NCBI GenBank assembly: GCA_030549175.1
Contig: JAUKUA010000003.1
Coordinates: 806,001-870,000 of the forward strand
Direction: 5' to 3'
Length of the DNA stretch: 64,000 bases
Origin: Lasiosphaeris hirsuta
Lineage: Eukaryota > Ascomycota > Sordariomycetes > Sordariales > Lasiosphaeriaceae
Positions 10,815 through 22,649 of the stretch are shown in pieces. The position numbers and the translations under genes were made by a program. The notes under the pieces were generated by a model that ran no database searches, had not been told where the DNA came from, and saw only the letters and a list, made by a program, of their open reading frames with translations. Each line of letters begins with the position of its first letter. Positions within the stretch are counted from its first letter, which is position 1.

Positions 10815-11440
10815 GGGAATTGGGGCGCGGAGGACATGTTAGAACTATCCCATGGGAAGCATGCAGATGCAGGGCGGTGGCAAGGAAGCCGTAATAGTCT
10901 GCTTCCTTGTGTTATGTGAGACGAATCTAGGCTCACAAAGTTTCCTTTTCGCACCTCGCCTACATGACATCACTCACTCTTACTCAGGCTCGGCTTGAAA
11001 AGAAATGTTGCACCTGCGTGGATATCGTGGCGCCAAGGGCTGCCCTATTGGGCTCTCATCAAATGTCGACGATAACGATATGGGCTGGTGGCTTGCAGCT
11101 GAAGCATGACGATCTCTACCCCAATCGCTTCTCAGCGGGGTTTTTAGCTCACCTGTGAAACTTCGCCATAGGTTGACGGCGATGAGAGACATGCGCGCCT
11201 ATGCAGTGGGCTAGATAGAATGCAGGCGCCACTGACGCAGTAAATCTTAGTCTAACAGCTGAGAACATTGGAGGGAAGGAGCGTAAGAGGCTGGGCAAGA
11301 ACCGACAGGGCAAGCGCAGGTTCAATCCCAGCGGCGTGATGAAATTTATTCCTAACCTCTCCACCACATCGTCTCACTGCGCCGTCGCACGAATCTGAGA
11401 GCCAGCAACGCACCACCACCGACCGATCCAGGCATCCGCA
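10815..11440. other. Intergenic / promoter region of NLR gene
   Basis: Contains the R2 repeat copy and the region immediately upstream of the NLR start codon. No TATA box or other site is clear enough to call. Confidence 0.5.
10909..10995 (+). repeat. Dispersed repeat, family R2, copy 1
   Basis: A segment containing GAGACGAATCT and TTTTCGCACCTCGC, then TCAGGCTCGGCT, is shared with 51541-51625 (reverse strand) and in part with 41391-41450. The copies are diverged by substitutions. It is probably a remnant of a transposable element, with no coding capacity of its own. Confidence 0.7.
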
Positions 11441-14400
11441 ATGGTCCGGCACTCGCGACTCTTTGACGAAGCGCTGGAACGCTTCCAGGAAGAAGCCAAG
11501 GTCGAGTATCGCGACTCGAAAGACCAGCTCATCCTCAAGGCCTTCCTCGGCGAGAAAACGTCACCGCAAGACGCTATGAAAGCTGCAGAGGATGTTCGCA
11601 CGATCGCTAACAAAAAGTTCTCGGGCAACAAGGTCATCCCGGAGAAATGGATCACGACCATCATGGACAACATCAGCATTTTCATCCAGGCTGGCGACTA
11701 TGCGACAACCAGCGCGCCGGAGTCGGTCGGCTTGGCGTGGTACGCCGTACGATTGACCCTCCAGGCGGTCCAAGGCAGCTATGAGCTGTACAATCTGTTT
11801 GGGACCGGGTTGAGCAGTATCAGCGAGATCATGATCATTATTCAGCACTACGATGAGCTGTATGACAGAAGCGACAAGACCGAGCGATGTGCCAGAGACG
11901 TCTTGAAGCACCTGTTCGACACCATCATCGAGACTTACTCGGCGGTCCTGAAGTTCTCGTTCGCTACCAAGATGCATCTTTCTGCCGGTTTCCTAGACAA
12001 GGTTGGCCATGGCCTTGGTAGTTTCCTGGGCACGACAAAGGCCAAGTTCCAGGGCAAGTTGGACACGATTTCGGAGTTGAAGGAGAAGATTTTAGAGGAC
12101 AGCCAGGCCGTGTTCCAAGAGCAGGCTCTGAATGCCTTGGGCGTCACCGAGAAGACAGTGCAAGACGTCAAGAGCACTGTAGACAGGATCAGGGATTTTC
12201 AGCCGCAACTGAAATTCTGGCACGATGAGCAGATGGATGAACTGAAAAGGCTGCGGGAGGGTGTCAGGGATGACATCAAGGACGCTATCGCCAGAGCCAA
12301 AATGAAGACACCTTGGGAGATTTCCGTCGACGAGTCTGAGAAGCTGCAAGCGATCTTGCGAGATCTCGCTCAGGACACGCGAAAGGGCTTTCTGGATCTT
12401 GCCGCCTCCAGATACCCTGGGACTTGCGAGTGGGTGTTCAAGCAGGCGGCGTATCGGACATGGGCAAAGGGAAATGGCACCTTTCTGTGTATCAGCGGGT
12501 ACGCAGGTATGTGTGACGACAGAACTCAATTGATATTCGCTGAAGTCTAAGCAGGAGCCGGCAAGTCGACCCTCCTCTCAGTGATCGCGAAACGCGTCAT
12601 GGGGGCGCGCGAAGACGACAAGTCGATCATTCTCCTCTACTCATCGTGCGGCCCGAGTCAAGAAGCGAGCCGTAGAATCACCAATGTGTATTACTCCTTG
12701 ATTTCCCAGCTGTACATGCTTGCGCGCAACATGAGCGAGGATACAGAAAACGCGGGCTTGCTCCGGGATTGCAACCACGGCCTTCACGACTTTCTCGCCA
12801 CTCAGGGCGTCCTGAATGAGGCCTTTGTGAAGACCAAGGAGGGTGGGCCAAATGCTGACGGAGCGCTCCCACAGAATGCAGGCGATCCCTCCGGCTTCAT
12901 CAGTGCCTTCACGACGCTCGTGCGAACGCTTGGGGTGAACGCGCTGATTGCGATAGACGAGGTCGATTCCCTGGCCCAGAAAGAGTGGAGGAACCTGTCG
13001 AGCGATTTGTCGCACCTCCTGCGTCGTTTCCGCCACAGCAGCGCCGTTTCGAGGGACAAGAAGTTGACTGTTCAGGTGTTAGTCGGATCAGCCACCCCCT
13101 TCCAAGTTGACGTCTCTGGAGTGCCTCGATCGGCTGACGACTCGCCGATCGTTACCCTGACACATGATCTTGAGAGCGATCATGGCAGCGACCTCAAGCG
13201 CAAGATATATGGATCTCTGTCCACAGTGCCAGGGTTGTCAGGAGATGATGTGTCGCAGGCATCGGTGCATATATTGAGTCGCGTCGAGCATGACGACTAC
13301 CGATTCGACTACTTCGAGAAGGCCATGGAGGTTATGCGCCAACCGTTGCTGCGGCCACTCGAGAAGCACCTTGAGCGACTCCCCGACGCCGGAGACAGAT
13401 CCAGGTACGACGCTGAGCTTCTGAGGATCGGCCCGGATTATGCCCGTTTGCTGCAAACCGTCTTGACTTGGTCCCTTCTCGGCAAGGTATGGCCAAGAGC
13501 CGAAGTGGTGATGGAGGACTTCAACCGCGTCTACAGGAAGCCCATGGATGCAAACATGACAAGATGGGAGTTCGAGAAAACGACAAAGTGGGAGTTTGTT
13601 CCGCTGTCCAGCGTCGAGATGGACCAACTGATGGTCATTGCTGGCTTGTTCCTGAGACTCCACTATGGCGATAATGACAGCTGCAGGATTGTGGTGCCAA
13701 ACACAAAGAGAGTCACTGAGTATTGTTTCGCCAGCTCAAGCACGACTACCGCCGAGCAGAGTCACCAGGCGGGTATTTTGTGCGCTCGATGCCAGTCGGG
13801 AATTACGCCATCGATATCTTTGCATATCTCGGAAAAGGAGGGTCACTTGGATCTTGCCCTTACATGTCTCACGCACCTGAATAACGAGGTGTTTCAATTT
13901 AGATCAAAGATTGCGAGGGACCCTCTCGAGGACTTTCTCCTCCTCGAGAGGATGGAGCAGCTAGGGTTAAAAACGGGCGAGGAAATGGTAAAACTGGCGA
14001 AATCGATGGTAAAGAACACAACTCCCGCCATGGACGATGGTCGGCTTTGGAGCCTTGAGAGGTGGGACGATAGCGACGACTCGATGGATGACGAGGATAA
14101 AGAAATGGTCCGACTTGGCCGCTTTCCAGAAGTCGCACACAGACAGACACGGGAGTACTGGGAAGAAAGCCGCCGAACTGCCACCCTCGATGACGTGATC
14201 GAAGACATATCTGTCCATGATGGTGACGAAGAGGAGCACGACAAAAACGATGTTCCAGACGACACCAACGACCCATCCCTGAGGTACGAAGTGCAGTACT
14301 GGCCTTACCATCTCCGCCAGGCCGAAGACAGGTGGACGCCCGAGGATAGATCAGGGGGCCTGAGCGCCAAGTGGGCAACGCTTTTTGCCGAATTAGACAA

Positions 14401-16582
14401 GTTGGTTGCCGCCCAAAATGAGGACATATTTCAGGGCTGGCAGAGACGGTATAGGACCAGATCAACCGGGCCTTTCACCCTCACTAACAACCATGCGGAA
14501 CGCCCGCGCAACCCTTTGCATGTTGCATGCTATCTTGGACTTACCACCTGGATCGATCATCTCCTGAAAAAGAGCGCAAAAGTCAACGAGTTATCGGGGG
14601 AGTGTAACGCAATCCAGTCCGCAGCCAGCTCGAGGGCGGGCCGGCGGCCGGAGATTCTCGCGCTTCTTTTGAAGGCCGGCGCCGACGTCAACTTCGAGAC
14701 AGAAGCAGCGCCCTCGGGTTTCCATCTGTGGCTCTCCGGCGACTGCACACTGGAAACAGTGGATCAGATGATGAGACATGGCGCCAATCCCGGAATGGTG
14801 AGCAAGGCGACAGGCGAGACGGCCTTGCACCACTTTGCCAAACGAGGAACCGACGTCACTGCGTTTGACATGCTGATGGCACAAGGAGGAGAACTCAACG
14901 CCCCAACAAGAGACGGTTACCAACCCCTACACATCCTGCTTTCCAGGCCCTCGGTGCCACATAACCTTTTGGAAGCCTTTGTGACCAAGTATAAGGCCGA
15001 CGTCAACGCTGAGCTTCCTAACAGCTCAATGAGGCCACTCCACTTGGCAGCACGACGTGGAGATGTGGAGTCGCTCAAGATCCTAGTCAAATCCGAAATT
15101 CTCGAGATCGACGATGAAGACGAGCAGGGCAATACAGCACTTCAGATAGCCGCCATGAATGCCCACGAAGTTTGTGTCAGGGTCCTGAAAAACAAGGGTG
15201 CTGACCTCGAGCACCACAACAAACAGGGGATGACGGCGCTGCACCAGGCAGCGTGGTTTGGGAGCCCGTATTGCGTAGAATCTCTACTTCTTTTGGGTGA
15301 CGATGGCGGCGCCGATCCGCTCAAGACAGACCTACGCAACGCGACGCCGCTCTTCTACGCTTGTATGAGTGGGAGAGAAAACGCGGCGGAGAAACTTGTG
15401 GACCACTTTCGCTATACAAGCAGACTTGGAGACACGCCAATTTCGGAGATCAACAAGCCCAACAAGGACAACAAAACTCCCCTACGGCAAGCTGCTCTGA
15501 AGGGATTTGACGGGGTCGTTTTTGATCTTATCGCAGCTGCTGAGTCAAGGGACGACATGCCCGGACTTGATATCGACAAACAGGACACCAAAAAAGGCAT
15601 GTCGGCGCTGCACTGCGCTTCACGATATGGCCATTTGGAAGTCGTCAAGGATCTTCTCAAAGGCGGAGCAGACATCAAGCTCAAGGATGCCAAAGGGAGG
15701 ACAGCATTGACCCATGCCTTGGAGACATGGGCACTTTGCCACGTACAGGGCATGGAAGAGCGTGTGTCCGCACTCATCGACGCCGACCCCAAAGCAGCAT
15801 CGGCGGACCCGGAGGTGGCCGCCATCTGCGCCATCCACGGCAGCACCAACCTCCTTAAAAAGCTCCGCGGTCACGGTGCCGATCTTACACTCCGTGACAG
15901 GTCCGGCTGGACACCACTCGACCTAGCGAGGAAGTTCGAGAAGAAAGATGCCGAAGCATATCTGAAGAAGGCTGCATGGTCGGGCGCACTGCCGTCGCGT
16001 TGGGTGAACAACTCCTCACGCGTAACCTTGTCTGAGGATGGCTTGTCGGTTGCCTACTCCTCGCCCCAGCGCCTGTGCATTTCCACCGACAATCCGCTTC
16101 CCGCTGGTCTGGACCGCTACTACTTCGAGGTGACACTCAAAAAAACATCATCCAGTTCATCAAATTCCGAGGATCCGGCCACGCCTCCGGCGCCACGTTC
16201 AACCATCGCCATCGGCTTCGGCACATTCGGGGGTCCGGCCCTAACTTTCCCCGGCTGCGAACACAAGCGCTGGGCGAAATACGCCGTGTCCTGCGGCTAC
16301 CTTTCATCCGGGTCCATGTGCAAGAGCCCTAGCTACAGGTCGGAGCCTAGCCCGGATCAAAGTTATGGCCCCGGGGATACGGTGGGTTGCGGCGTTGACC
16401 TAGAGGGAAATACCAGCTGGTTCGCGCTGAATGGAAAGAAATTGGTTCTCGAGTTCAACGGGATTCAGGGACGGCTGTATCCGCTTTTGGGGTTGCACGG
16501 GAGTGTTGAGGTTGAGACCAACTTCCAGGGGCCGTTTAAGTGGGAGGAGGGGAATGAGATGGAGTGGAGGGTTGGGTTGTGA
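11441..16582 (+). CDS. NLR-type STAND protein: N-terminal helical domain, NACHT-like NTPase, ankyrin repeats, C-terminal SPRY
   Basis: Two exons, 11441-12506 and 12555-16582, joined across a 48-nt GTATGT..GCAG intron, give 1697 aa. The intron interrupts the Walker A motif: the splice restores GAGKST (residues 356-361, Lys359). Residues 1-350 are helical, with a SVGLAWYAVRLTLQAVQGSY block seen in fungal STAND effector-side domains (Goodbye/DUF7708-like; the exact family is uncertain). Walker B is ALIAIDEVD (489-493). An acidic linker follows. About 13 ankyrin-type repeats cover roughly 1005-1490 (for example GMTALHQAAWFGSPYCVESL). The C-terminal ~190 residues are SPRY/B30.2 (YYFEVTLKK, TIAIGFGTFGG, VGCGVDLEGNTSWFALNGK). 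Proteins of this kind are cytosolic sensors that oligomerise on ligand binding and trigger heterokaryon-incompatibility or defence cell death. The ankyrin-SPRY part is presumably the recognition side. The gene looks intact. Confidence 0.9.
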
Positions 16583-16908
16583 TGTGCGTCGGGAGCGACG
16601 GAGCTCATTCCTTTTGGATCTAGATCAGTGACTTAAGACAACTCGGATTTAGGAGCCCATTTCATCCGTGCAAGTAGGGGCAGTGTCAAGTTCCTACCCA
16701 CCCTTGGTGGTGAGTGAATGCATGAGAAGAACGTCGATGTCTCTGTGCCTATAGGTACATGTACCCGGGGAGAGTTGGCTGCATCATTGCAAAAACAACG
16801 AGTTACATCCAACGTGGACCTCAAGCTCATCCCACACGAATTTCGTGCCGTACCATACCTTCCTATCAGCTCGAATCTCGCCCCAATCCTCCTCCTCCCC
16901 CCGACCAT

Positions 16909-17042
16909 CTAAACACAGCCCTCGAAATCAACCTCCCAAAACTCCTCGCTCTCACTAACCGCCGCATACACCTCCAACCCCCCAGTCCCAAGCACATTCC
17001 TACTCCCCACCCTCCTCGCCATCTCCACCGCCAACCCCAAAT
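16909..17042 (-). pseudogene. Possible orphan terminal exon
   Basis: About 44 codons are open on the minus strand from an AG acceptor near 17045 to a TAG at 16909-16911: LGLAVEMARRVGSRNVLGTG, then a VYAAVSESEEFWEVDF segment. Composition and rhythm are protein-like, but there is no upstream exon or start. Read as a fragment of a lost gene; the family is not identified. Confidence 0.25.
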
Positions 17043-17231
17043 GACCTTAGTTCTAAGTTTCAGCTCCTGAGGCTGCTCGAGGGTCAACGCCATCAAGCTC
17101 ATACCGGCCTTTGCTGGCTTGACGGGGACCGCCGGTTGCAGTAATAGACCCTACTCAGCGCCATGACCAACCCATTGACAACAGACCGAACTGTCGCGAA
17201 GGCCACCACCCAGGTGTTTATCTTCGTCTTC

Positions 17232-17510
17232 AGGATGTGGCCCTTGCATATATGCCACTTTTCGCACCTTTTCTTTTTCCGAATTCCTCTGTTAATGCTT
17301 TTGCTAGACTTTCCTTCGCAGGAGACGTCTATATAAGGAGAGCTCCTCCGATCCTAGATAGCTTAACTGGAAGCAGGCGATTTCCCACCCACAAAGTGAG
17401 GCCCAACTGTGATTCTTAACGATTCACTCTACCGTGGATTCTTTGTATATTCTCAAATGATATTCCTGATTGCTCTTCTCTTCCACTTGCGACATTCAGG
17501 CCCCCAGGCC
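17232..17510 (+). repeat. Dispersed repeat R1, copy A
   Basis: Aligns over about 270 bp with 60611-60880 in the same orientation. Shared blocks include TCCTCCGATC.TAGATAG, GCGATTTCCCA, CAAAGTGAGG and CAACTGTGATTCTTA. A TATATAAGGAG sequence sits inside. The last third contains a 25-codon hydrophobic reading frame conserved between copies without indels. Confidence 0.8.
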
Positions 17511-18242
17511 ATCTTTAATCTTCTTTGCTATTTGAGGGTAGCGGCCTCGCTGGCTACAAGACGCGCGGTGATGGCTTCGGCCGGAGCATGGGATGAGCTG
17601 GGCGCACGAAACACCCACTCGACGCCATCATCAAAGTTAAGAAATATCGCTCAATTGTAGGCGCCTGCTTTGGGGCTTTGAGAGTTATTGCAGGTGCACG
17701 AGCGACCTCAGAGACTTCCGGCTAACTGGAGAAGGTGGCCGAGATTGGAGTCGGGGTAGAAAGAAGTATCGCGCGCATGCTGTCTCGGTCGAGTATTATA
17801 TCTGCCTGAGAGTCAGCTGGGACTGTTTTCGCGAGAATGAGGGGAAACAAAGCCCCGCTCTCATGTCTACGGATTGACTGTAGATTAGCGATTGGTGGTT
17901 GAGTTCATTGAACCCTGGGCGGGCTGCCTCAACCTGATTGTGCCTTCAGAGACTCCGGAAGTATTTGTGGACAAGTCGCGCTTTTTTTTTCGATTCCCTT
18001 CACAGGTGTTTGTGTGACTGCCACGCGCGTTGCGGGGACTTCACTAGCACCTCCAAGGCGTTCCGGACAGGCGTTAATCGACAGCTTCCGCGCCATCTCC
18101 AAGGAAATCTTCGCAGACGATTCTTTCTCTCTTGCTCTTCTCGCGTCCATCACCGCACTTCTTCTCGGCTTCGACCTTGGAGTGCCGTTTACCCTAATCA
18201 TTACCTCGCTTAGAGTTCAACCATCAACATCAGACTGCGACG

Positions 18243-20026
18243 ATGGCGAGCTACGACGTAGCGATTCTGTTCGGCCGGCAGCTCCGTCTGACCAACGACC
18301 CGCGGCTGGATGACCTGTCGGTGGAGGTCCAGGCCATGATCCTGAGCAACCTCGACTCACCCGAGGACCTCCTGGCGGCCATCCTGAGCTGCCGGTCCCT
18401 GTACAGGGGTTACCAGGCCTCCCATAAGCAGATCTTGCGCGCCGTGCTGGCCAACGCCGCCGGCCCTAGCTTACACGACCTGGTGGGGCTTGCCAACCTT
18501 CCACGATTCCAGCAAGGGTGAGTTTACCGTCCTCGTTTCTCTGCTCCTGCCTATATTCACAACTAACGATAATCCACTCCAGAGATTCCCGGGTGATACG
18601 CCAAGTCGCCGGTGGCGGCAACCTGGTCCCCATCTTCTGGGCCAAGATCGGAGACCACGCCGAGCGCCACTTCAACCAGGCAAACACGTGGGAGATGCCC
18701 AGGACCATCGGCGAGGCGAGGCGGGTCTGCCACCCAATGCACCTCATCAACGCCTTCATTGCCGAGTACCTCGAGTTCTTCCGGTCCATGGCCAAGCACC
18801 GGACCCCGATCCTGTCGAGGCTGTTCACGACCCGCCAGCCCGACAACAGCGCGCCCACGATTCCCCGGGTGGCGCACGTGGCGAGGGGCGAGGCGGCGAT
18901 CCGGCGGGAGGCATCCGCCGACGAGATGGACCGACTGCGACGCGGCTTCATCCGGTACGAGCTGCTGTGCGGCATGACGAGCATCCCGCACTGGACGACC
19001 CTGGCCGACTACTGCGACCTGAACAAGGAGGACGCCGAGTCGGGGCTGAACTTTCACGACTTCTCCACGGCCAGTCTGAACCGCTACCAGCCGACCGATT
19101 TCTTCGCCCATCTCAGCGTCGCCGAGTGCGAGGAGGTCATGGCCGTCGCCGAGTACGTCCACTGCCAGTACCGCAAGATGATCGGAGAGTCTCGCCGCGC
19201 CCTGGACAGCAGCATCACGATCCACGAAGAGGAGCCGACCGGGCAGCTGCAGCGGGACCACCACACGGCGCTCCAGTACGCGACGCGGGGGCAGACGTTC
19301 AACACGCGCAGCGGGCGGTGGGACTCATACCACCCGCGGTGGCGCCATCTCTGCCAGCCGGAAACCACGGAGCAGCACACCGACATGCGGTGGATCCTGC
19401 CCGGGCTCGGCCTCGGCCTCCTGCGTCAGATGCTGCAATCCACCAAAGCCGAGCGCATCTTGCTGATCCGGGACGCAGCCAGCGCCTTCGCACCCGACCG
19501 CGCCACGGGCTTAGAGCACCGCCAGGACCCCCAGAACACCAGCTACGCGGACCTCGCTGTCGACTTGCTGCACACGAGCGCGGTACAGGCCCACTTCGAC
19601 CAGAGCAGCAACGGAACGGCGCCGACGGCGGCTGCACACCCGGGGCTGGTGGCGGCGCTCGACGTCATGTGGCACAATGTGCACGCGACGGCGTACGGGA
19701 CGCCGCAGGCCGTCACCACGCGGCTGCGGCTCGGCTGCGTCTTCTGGGACGCCGACCGGGTGCTGGCCGTCAAGCCGACGCGCGCCGGCCGCGTCATGTC
19801 GCTCGCGGGGCCGGCCGTGGCGTTTGGCGACGAGGGCGAGTGGGCGGCGGCCGAGTGTGTTGTCGCCGAGTTCGGGTGGCACAACTATGTCGAGCCCGCC
19901 TTCGCCACCCACCGCTTCGCCGACGGCCCGCTCGTCATGGACGCCGCCCGCCACACCTGGCTAGAGATCCTCCTGGACTGGGTGCGGTTTTACGGCCCCA
20001 AAAGGGAGGTTTCCAGGGACGCTTGA
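18243..20026 (+). CDS. F-box-like hypothetical protein
   Basis: Exons 18243-18517 and 18583-20026 are joined by a 65-nt GTGAGT..CCAG intron and encode 572 aa. The N-terminus carries an F-box-like segment (LDDLSVEVQAMILSNLDSPE, then LLAAILSCRSLYRGY), the part that would bind Skp1 in an SCF ubiquitin ligase. The long C-terminal region (residues ~90-572) has no repeats of the LRR or WD40 type. It is His/Trp/Asp rich and resembles large uncharacterised F-box-associated regions common in Sordariomycetes. There is no signal peptide. The F-box call is moderate and the target is unknown. A 20-base poly-G tract begins 57 bp after the stop. Confidence 0.75.
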
Positions 20027-21082
20027 GATCGGAGGGCTTTGTTTGGGCGGGCGGGCGCATCCCGCCGTTATGGGTTGCATCGCGGGGGGGGGGGGGGGGG
20101 GGGCACATGTCATGCCGGCTACGATACTCTCAAAGAGCAAGCCTTGTGGAAGATCATATTCGGCGCGAAGGATGCCCGACTCCAGGAGATAAAAACCCAT
20201 CGGTACGCTCGGCATGTCGGAATAGAGTAGTAGAAGCAGTATACTCGCGCCGCACAAAGTAGCGGACTGCGCGAAACCAAAAAGTCTTCGTTCTTGTCAC
20301 TCACACCCTGGAAGATTTGTAGCATCAGCCGCAGAGGTTCCTTGAAGGTGTTACGGGAGGCGCTGGGCGTTCGGTCTTGTTCTGGGTTTGTGCATTGCAC
20401 TTTGCGGCACGGCTTTCGAAAGAATCTTCTGAGGGGCGTTACAGAACATTAATATGGCAGGATTGGAGTTAGTTTGCTTTGAAAGTTCAATGGATAAAGC
20501 ATTGGCAGGATCAGGCTTTCAGCCATGACTGGCCAAGTCAAAGTCGACTGTCTCGCGATACCGGGCGAGATGCCTGTGACTGTTTTATGGGCAAAGTTAT
20601 TGTTAACCGTCGAAGAATAAGGGGCCTGTTCAACAGCACCTTCAAGCTTCTTCCACCCCGAGCTCGGTGCTCTCATCCTTTATAAGAAAATTCATCAGGC
20701 CAGGAAGCCCCGCATGGAGCAGGTATCGCCGAATTCAGAGAAGATTAATTTGAGGTGAGCGCACTGCTCAGTATTACTACTACCCAAACTCAGTCATCAA
20801 CACAAGTATCAAGTACAAATCAGGAAAAAGGCAACCATGGATCTCCCAGCTGGGAATGATGAATGATGCAACTTCTGGGAGAAAGCAGGTTAGCAGTGGC
20901 GAATCACTTCAAGTTTCCTCCAGCGCCCCGATTCGGTACTTGTAAACATTCCTTCATCTACCATCATCATTCACCTCTCCCTTCCCCGTTCCCTCCTTCC
21001 AAGCACCAGACACCAAAGCCCAACTACTAGCACAAAACAGCTACTAGTCCTCTGGCGACCTCGTAGAGGTAATACCGGGCCT
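20027..21082. other. Intergenic region with poly-G tract
   Basis: Contains an uninterrupted run of 20 G at 20084-20103. Otherwise only short unsupported ORFs. Confidence 0.7.
20084..20103 (+). repeat. Poly-G tract (20 bases)
   Basis: An uninterrupted homopolymer of G, one of four tracts of about this size in the window. Confidence 0.95.
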
Positions 21083-21700
21083 TCAAGTATTGCGGCGTCC
21101 GCTATGTCTCCCTCGGTCCTTGTCCCCGGCCTTCTCATCTTTGGCGTGAATAGTAACCGTAGCGTCGCCACCATCCGTATCATGGCTCTCGGCCTTCTGT
21201 GCAGCCTGAGACTGCTTTCTCTCCAGTTCTGCAAGGGCTTGGGAGGCGAGGTATTCAAGATATTCGTCATTTGGGTCTTTGGTTGTCGTTAGAGGATCGT
21301 TAGCGGAGCATTTCGATCCGAGGAGGCTGCTTGTGTCTGTATCTGGATGTTGTTGAGTAAAACTGGCACTGCCAGCGACCCCGACATCGATGGGGCGACC
21401 TGCTAGGCTATTTGAGCTCTGGGCTGGAGGTGGAGACGGGTTGAACATGAGGCTGCAGAGCATGCAGGCGTCGGGTTGAGGGTTGGATTTTCCGCCGTGG
21501 CGGTCGTGATGGAGCCACAGTTCTGACGTGATGGGTTGGTCGAGCTGCTGTACCCTTTGGTCTTTTTGCTAATACAAGTTGCGGTCTGTGTAGAGAATAT
21601 AATTTTGGTTTCGTGTAATTTTTGCGGCAGGTATTTCTTACTGATCTGCTGACAAGTGAGTTGATGGAGTGTGTTTCAAGCTGCTGTATACCGTTGGCAT
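21083..21700 (-). CDS. Small hypothetical protein, tentative two-exon model
   Basis: The minus-strand frame ending at 21083 contains a protein-like acidic segment (LTTTKDPNDEYLEYLASQAL, then AELERKQSQ) and, upstream, SELWLHHDRHGGKSNPQPD followed by CMLCSLMFN. Its 5' end has no ATG in frame. Splicing an exon from an ATG at 21700 (21700-21642) to 21554-21083, across a GTAAGA..AAAG intron of 87 nt, keeps frame and gives 176 aa. The acceptor is weak, so the first exon is provisional. No domain is recognised. The Gln/Lys-rich C-terminus is probably disordered. Confidence 0.45.
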
Positions 21701-22070
21701 AACTCTCAACTATATACTTCGGTGGGCACCTACTGACGGCGCTATCCGGGAAGAGAGGCCACAGTTGTTTTGACGGAGGACATTCTGACACGATGTCAAG
21801 AGTGAGGAGCGTCTTGTGATGCCAGTTCGGTGGGCGTTGGCAGCCGGGGTGGCGAAACAAGGCTGGCGAGGATTTGAGAACACAGCGGCACTGCTACACA
21901 ACGATACAAACACTTTTATCTGAACTGGGTCCTTCCTCACCTCTCATCAACCCAGTCTTACCTGATCCTCCCCGTAGCTCCTTCCCACTTTCTCGCGAGG
22001 ACAACAGCCAAATTTCTAGTTTCCCACCCACAAAACGGCAAACCTGGCTGCCTTACGCACACTCTCGCCC

Positions 22071-22156
22071 CAAATCACACAACACACACCACACACCACA
22101 CCATCACCACCACCGCGCACCACCACCGCACCACCACCGCACCACCACAAACACCA
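22071..22156. repeat. CA/ACC-rich low-complexity tract
   Basis: An irregular ACACA / CACCACC tract immediately upstream of the 22164 start codon, in the probable 5' UTR. Confidence 0.9.
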
Positions 22157-22163
22157 AGAAACG

Positions 22164-22649
22164 ATGAGCAGCAGCAGCAACACGACGGGTGCGGTTGTGG
22201 GTGTGGGTGTGGGTGGTGGAGATACCACGCGCGCCTCGCCCTCGGCCGAAGACGGCATCCCGGCATATGTCCCGGGAAGTGGTCCCCCGCTGGGGGCCAT
22301 TGGGTTGAAGTTGTCGCGGGTCAGCTCCGACCCGCTGGCATACATCATCGACAGCTTCGATCGGGTAGTGCCGATCGACGGGGGTCTTGCGGGCCAGACC
22401 CACGTCGAGAAGTGCTACTATCTCGGCTGGACCAATGACCCGATGCGGCGGGCCATGGTCTCTCACAAGGCCGTGCTCGACTACGTGTCGCCGGACACCG
22501 TCGAGCAGTGGGAGGCCGGCATCACCGAGCGGCTGGCCGCGTGGCATCGTGAATACGAGGCCGAACGCCGGCGCGCCAGTGCTGCTCTCCAGGCTGCCCC
22601 CGTCTTGACACGTTCTGCGCGCCGTGCGATGATGGCCCGTCTCCCGTAG
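22164..22649 (+). CDS. Hypothetical protein, 161 aa
   Basis: A single-exon frame. The Ser/Gly/Val-rich N-terminus (MSSSSNTTGAVVGVGVGGG) may be disordered. The region IGLKLSRVSSDPLAYIID, then THVEKCYYLGWTNDP and VLDYVSPDTVEQWEAGITER, is well-formed protein sequence with GC3-biased codons. The C-terminal ~40 residues are a basic, Ala/Arg-rich predicted helix. No signal peptide, membrane segment or known domain. Probably a real lineage-restricted gene. Confidence 0.55.
   Translation: MSSSSNTTGAVVGVGVGGGDTTRASPSAEDGIPAYVPGSGPPLGAIGLKLSRVSSDPLAYIIDSFDRVVPIDGGLAGQTHVEKCYYLGWTNDPMRRAMVSHKAVLDYVSPDTVEQWEAGITERLAAWHREYEAERRRASAALQAAPVLTRSARRAMMARLP

Larger units (their letters stand above)
16583..18242. 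other. Intergenic region with a gene remnant and a dispersed repeat
   Basis: Holds a possible terminal-exon remnant (16909-17042, minus) and copy A of repeat R1 (17232-17510). The rest, including the promoter of the F-box-type gene, shows nothing specific. Confidence 0.6.

Noticed and set aside
11319..11329. GGTTCAATCCC resembling a tRNA T-arm / B box
   Set aside because: No A box, acceptor stem or anticodon arm can be paired around it.
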